Source: Molanna angustata
Taxonomy: Eukaryota > Arthropoda > Insecta > Trichoptera > Molannidae
Direction: 5' to 3'
Assembly (NCBI GenBank): GCA_963576475.1
Contig: OY754977.1
Location: forward strand, 28,947,972 to 29,011,971
Length of the DNA stretch: 64,000 bases
Within the stretch, counting starts at the first letter, position 1; every line of letters begins with the position of its first letter. The notes beneath the pieces were generated by a model. That model saw only the letters and a program-made list of their open reading frames with translations. It did not search any database and was not told the DNA's origin. This document shows positions 60,810 through 64,000 of the stretch, in pieces. A program made the position numbers and the translations under genes.

Positions 60810-61970
60810 CCATCACGCCATTTACCTATTCGGGGAAGGCAGAGAGAACTGAACGCCAGACTACTCTTTCTTGACATACATTCTCGCTACATTCACATCC
60901 ATGCATCGTCTCATACACGCTCTTATATTATTCTTACTTCTATCGTCTCCATGTCTCAAAATTCCTTTTATGTGATCGTGCCAACTTTTCCTTGGCCTAT
61001 CTCTTCTTTTCGTTCCTCTTTTATCAGCATTGTAAGTATAATATTTTTGTCAAATACTCATTTTTGTACACTTCATTTTTTGTGAACATTTTTTCTATGT
61101 GGCCAAACCACCATAGGGTATTTATTTTCATCTTACTAACATTGTATCTTGTAATCATACATTCTCGTCTAATATCCTCATTTCTTATTCTATCATGCAT
61201 CGTCTTAGTGACCTAATTTCAACCGCGTTAATTCTACTTTCATGCGTCTTCTAGCATGTCCATGTCTCACTAGCATACATTAGAGTCGGTACGACGATAC
61301 CATTGTGTACCGCGAGTTTTGCTAGCCTCGAAATAATTTAGTCAGCAATTACAGACCTTAATCGGCCTTCGTGGCTCAGTTGCTTGGGTATCTGGCTGCT
61401 GATCCAAAGGTCCCGGTTTGATTCCCGGTGGAGACAGTTTTTAATTGTTTTTTCAGTCTGGACCTTTGGGACGATTAATATTGTAAGTCTCCAGAATGTG
61501 GCAACTTGTTTTTGAGTGCGTGTTAAATAAATATTTGACATGGTTCCTGTTAGTTGCCTGAGAACTAATTATTATTGTTTTTTTTTGTTTTGTTTTTTAA
61601 TGCACCATTCATTATCTACCGTTAATCTCTTTTTCAATATCTTTATCCAACTTATCATCACACAGAAACATGCTTCCTAAGTATAAATATTCATCCAATT
61701 GCATTTATTGTACAATTTCCACTTGTATCTCGCTCGCATTTTGTACGTCTTTCGCTCTTCTCAAATACTATTACCTACTTTATATTTAGTTCCATCAATT
61801 CTCAATCGATTTTGCAAGCATCTATCAAATACCATTTGAACTAAACTTTCCAAGACTTTCACACATGCTGCCATTATTACTTTGTCTTTTGCATTCATTA
61901 GATCGCATACAGTCACACCTTCCAATTTCAACCCAATTTTCTCATTTTAGTGCTCTCACATAGTAGTCAA
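60810..61970 (-). pseudogene. LINE 3' part (SAYPK-tail family), split by a SINE
   Basis: Starts CCATCACGCCATTTACCTAT and follows the copy at 35877-36720 on the - strand through C-terminal coding and thumb regions, with many small deletions. A SINE sits at 61363-61596. Similarity fades by about 61960. No intact frame. Confidence 0.82.
61363..61596 (+). mobile_element. tRNA-derived SINE with 5-bp target duplication
   Basis: Starts CGGCCTTCGTGGCTCAGTTG (A-box-like TGGCTCAGTTGC), B box GGTTTGATTCC near 61416, tRNA-unrelated body, and a T-rich tail. TTAAT flanks both sides (61358-61362 and 61597-61601). The uninterrupted site ACAGATCTTAATGCACC exists in the related LINE at 36427, so ends are proven within the window. 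Confidence 0.92.
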
Positions 61971-62335
61971 TGTATAGAGGTAAAAAATCAAAAAGGTACC
62001 TGACCCTGAGAGATGTACTGATTTATACTTTTTTTAAGTTCAATGCACATAACTCGAAAAATATAGGCTCTACAGAAAGAAATATTATATTTGAAACTTG
62101 GCAAAATTTATCTTCTACCGTCCTCGAGTTATCTGCTTCTAAAACTCACCTATTTCCTGAATACGTGTTTATTTTCCAGTTTGGCGAGAAAATAAATATG
62201 ATTCACTTTTTATTAAAAAATAAATATCTTAAAAAAAAGCGATGTTTTAGTCACATTTTTCGTCATACTCCTACGCTCTGAACACCTTAATTTTGTTTTT
62301 TAAATATACCTAATCTTTCATATAAAAAACCCACA
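61971..62335 (+). other. open frame without recognised function
   Basis: 61970-62281 is open for about 103 codons (MYRGKKSKRYLTLRDVLIYT at the start). It has no signal peptide, repeated motif or family resemblance I can name. Being inside the intron and AT-rich, it is probably chance or a transposon remnant. Confidence 0.25.
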
Positions 62336-62430
62336 TCAAAATGGATGTATGTTAAGACAGAAAAAAATGTGGCATTCGGTTCTCTCTGCCTACCCGTATG
62401 ATGGACGTGGCGTGATGGTATGTATACATG
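62336..62430 (+). pseudogene. LINE tail (SAYPK-tail family)
   Basis: GTATGTTAAGACAG, then GTGGCATTCGGTTCTCTCTG and CCTACCCG, then GGCGTGATGGTATGTATAC. These are the last 30 codons and 3' tail of the family. Confidence 0.82.
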
Positions 62431-62894
62431 AATAATATTATCGTTCACACATTTTGCCTATACAATAATTAAATAAAACGTGTTATGCAGACGCTTTTGC
62501 GAATTGGAAAGTTTGATAATTTTATACCATGAGTCCTATCATCAGGGGGGCGAGTCTGGTCTAATCGGCGAAATCAAAACCCTAGTGATTACCCATATCA
62601 TGGATATAATTATCATATGGAGTTCTATTATATCCTAACATATTATAGAAGAGTTTGATGATTTTCTTAAGGATCTCATGCTGATCTTGACCAAATAGAT
62701 ATGGGACCAATGGAAATATACTATCATTCTAATAAAAAAAATAATCATCCTAAATCTAACACCGCAATAAAAAGTAATCACTGAACACACATAAAAAAAA
62801 TCTTGTCGTATTGATAACCTTTCTGTTTTCGGAAGTCGTTTCCAAATACAACCAAATCAAGTGAAATGAATATATATCTATTAAACAATTATGA
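62431..62894 (+). other. intron DNA with no gene seen
   Basis: Nothing recognised. Confidence 0.4.
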
Positions 62895-63068
62895 AGCAAA
62901 TGCCTTACCTCGGAACAGGCTTTTGCCTAGTGAGGCAATATATAGGTATCCAAGTACCTAAAACTTGAAATATATTTTAATTGTATTGTATGTATTGTTA
63001 TTGTTATGTTATTATGGCTTAAGTAGGTAATTCAGTTTTAATTTGGAAATAAAAAATAAATAAAAAAT
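62895..63068 (+). pseudogene. LINE 3' untranslated tail
   Basis: ACCTCGGAACAGGCTTTTGC followed by CTAGTGAGGCAATATA, ending in AAATAAAAAATAAATAAAAA. It is the same tail type as at 29567-29736. Confidence 0.7.
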
Positions 63069-63407
63069 TTCTACACGCACTTACACTCCTTTCTGTGAAT
63101 TCGTTGATTGTACTATATTTACAACTATTAATGTTTATGATTTTTTATTTCTTTAATGTGGAACATTTTTCTTTATTATTCTTGCGAGAATTTGACATTA
63201 GAGCGCCATCTCGTTTTAAATGAAATAAGTTTTCTGTACAGTAATATCAATACGGATGACCACATAAAGCACTCAGTAGGTGTTATTTATTGTACTTGCA
63301 ATTTTCACAAAAGTTTTAGCAAAAATTCAACAGATGTCTTTGAGCAATTGTATTAATTTCAAACCATATTCATGATAATAATCTTTTTATTTGGTATTTT
63401 CTTACAG

Positions 63408-63604
63408 AAAGCGAAAAGGTTTTCCGCGAAGAAGTTGGACAGACCGGTGGAAGACGACCAGACTTGAACAGAAGAAGATTGATTCATAGAGCTAAGATGA
63501 AGTCACTTAGGATATCCGTTGTGATTGTCGTTGCGTTCGTCATATGGTGGACTCCTTACTACACCATGATGCTTATCTGTATATTCATCGATACAAGGGA
63601 TCAT
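63408..63604 (+). CDS. CrzR: corazonin receptor-like GPCR, internal exon (ICL3-TM6)
   Basis: Starts after CTTACAG and ends at GTAAGT; the first two bases complete the Lys codon from the previous exon, 65 codons follow, and the next intron is phase 0. It encodes the third intracellular loop (SEKVFREEVGQTGGRRPDLN), the G-protein-contact stretch RRRLIHRAKMKSLRISVVIV, TM6 with WWTPYYTMMLICIF and the start of extracellular loop 3 (IDTRDH). HRAKMKSLRISVVI and TPYYTMM fit corazonin receptors best. The usual Cys of the TM6 CWxP motif is Trp here. The downstream TM7 exon lies beyond the window. Confidence 0.87.
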
Positions 63605-63939
63605 GTAAGTTATAAAAAAATCAAAATTTGATATCTAGGTTCTAATTTCGCTCTCTCTCTCTCTCACACACTAAAAATTGTCCTCGTGACTGAGAATGGT
63701 GGCTTCATTCCATAACTCTTTGTTTAACCTGCCTCCATGCTGATTTATTCTGAGCAGAACGTAGAGCACCAGTAACCTAAGACCTAATTGATTTAATGTT
63801 ATTAGATCTCACCATCTACAGACTGTTGTTGAGTGACCATGATATCTTCGTCCTTCTGCGCTGTTTATCACAACAAACTTCTTGAGGCAGTCTGTTTATA
63901 ATAACAATCTCAATATTTTTTATTTAATTATGTATACAG
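63605..63939 (+). other. start of the next receptor intron
   Basis: GTAAGT donor at 63605, short CT/CA run at 63651-63670. No exon seen before the window ends. Confidence 0.6.
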
Positions 63940-64000
63940 CTTGTGTAGCCATGATCCTGTTTGTCTAGTTCCCTTTTCTAAGGATTACGAAGGTCAGATG
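63940..64000 (+). repeat. interspersed repeat, 5' part, cut by the window end
   Basis: TTGTGTAGCCATGATCCTGT and AGGATTACGAAGGTCAGATG match the repeat at 28330-28385. Confidence 0.75.

Overview
The window looks like insect nuclear DNA, most probably from a moth or butterfly. It is AT-rich, intron-bearing and crowded with mobile elements. The palindromic TAGGTACCTAC-type motif recurs (for example near 4540, 12640, 18530 and 43990), and an RTE retrotransposon with a microsatellite tail is present; both are common in Lepidoptera. The species is not identified from the sequence.

The only host gene I can name is a neuropeptide receptor of the GnRH/AKH/corazonin family, best matched to the corazonin receptor, on the + strand. 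Two internal exons are visible, at 57216-57399 (second extracellular loop and TM5) and 63408-63604 (third intracellular loop and TM6). They are joined by a 6.0-kb phase-1 intron. Earlier and later exons were not found, so much or all of 1-57215 may be upstream intron or flanking DNA. One further possible exon of unknown identity lies on the - strand at 21178-21413.

Layout. 1-2040: a (TA)n array, a GC-richer patch and a decayed mariner. 2337-5361: Helitron-like element (my label Heli-1), copy A. 6190-8275: 114-bp satellite with two inverted blocks. 8400-9300: pogo-like transposase remnant. 9485-10000: 115-bp tandem repeat. 10674-14158: TA-flanked inverted-repeat transposon containing Heli-1 copy B. 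14429-14991: MITE. 15065-16215: LINE. 16319-19738: Heli-1 copy C. 19971-20470: a 500-bp foldback palindrome. 22670-34986: LINE pieces, tRNA-type SINEs, a 45-bp minisatellite and fragments of a second Helitron-like family (Heli-2). About 35041-39629: Heli-1 copy E containing LINEs, one of which holds a further LINE. 42165-49103: a three-level nest in which a full-length RTE with intact protein sits in Heli-2 copy a, which sits in Heli-1 copy D. 49695-53648: a cluster of Heli-2 copies, one of which splits a LINE reading frame exactly. 53900-64000: receptor exons, introns and scattered repeats.

The main new observations concern the two Helitron-like families. Both begin with TC, end with CTAG, insert between A and T without target duplication, carry an inverted copy of the 5' end just inside the 3' end, and contain LINE 3' tails. 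Several boundaries can be proved inside the window by comparison of filled and empty sites. I found no operon-like or defence-like system.
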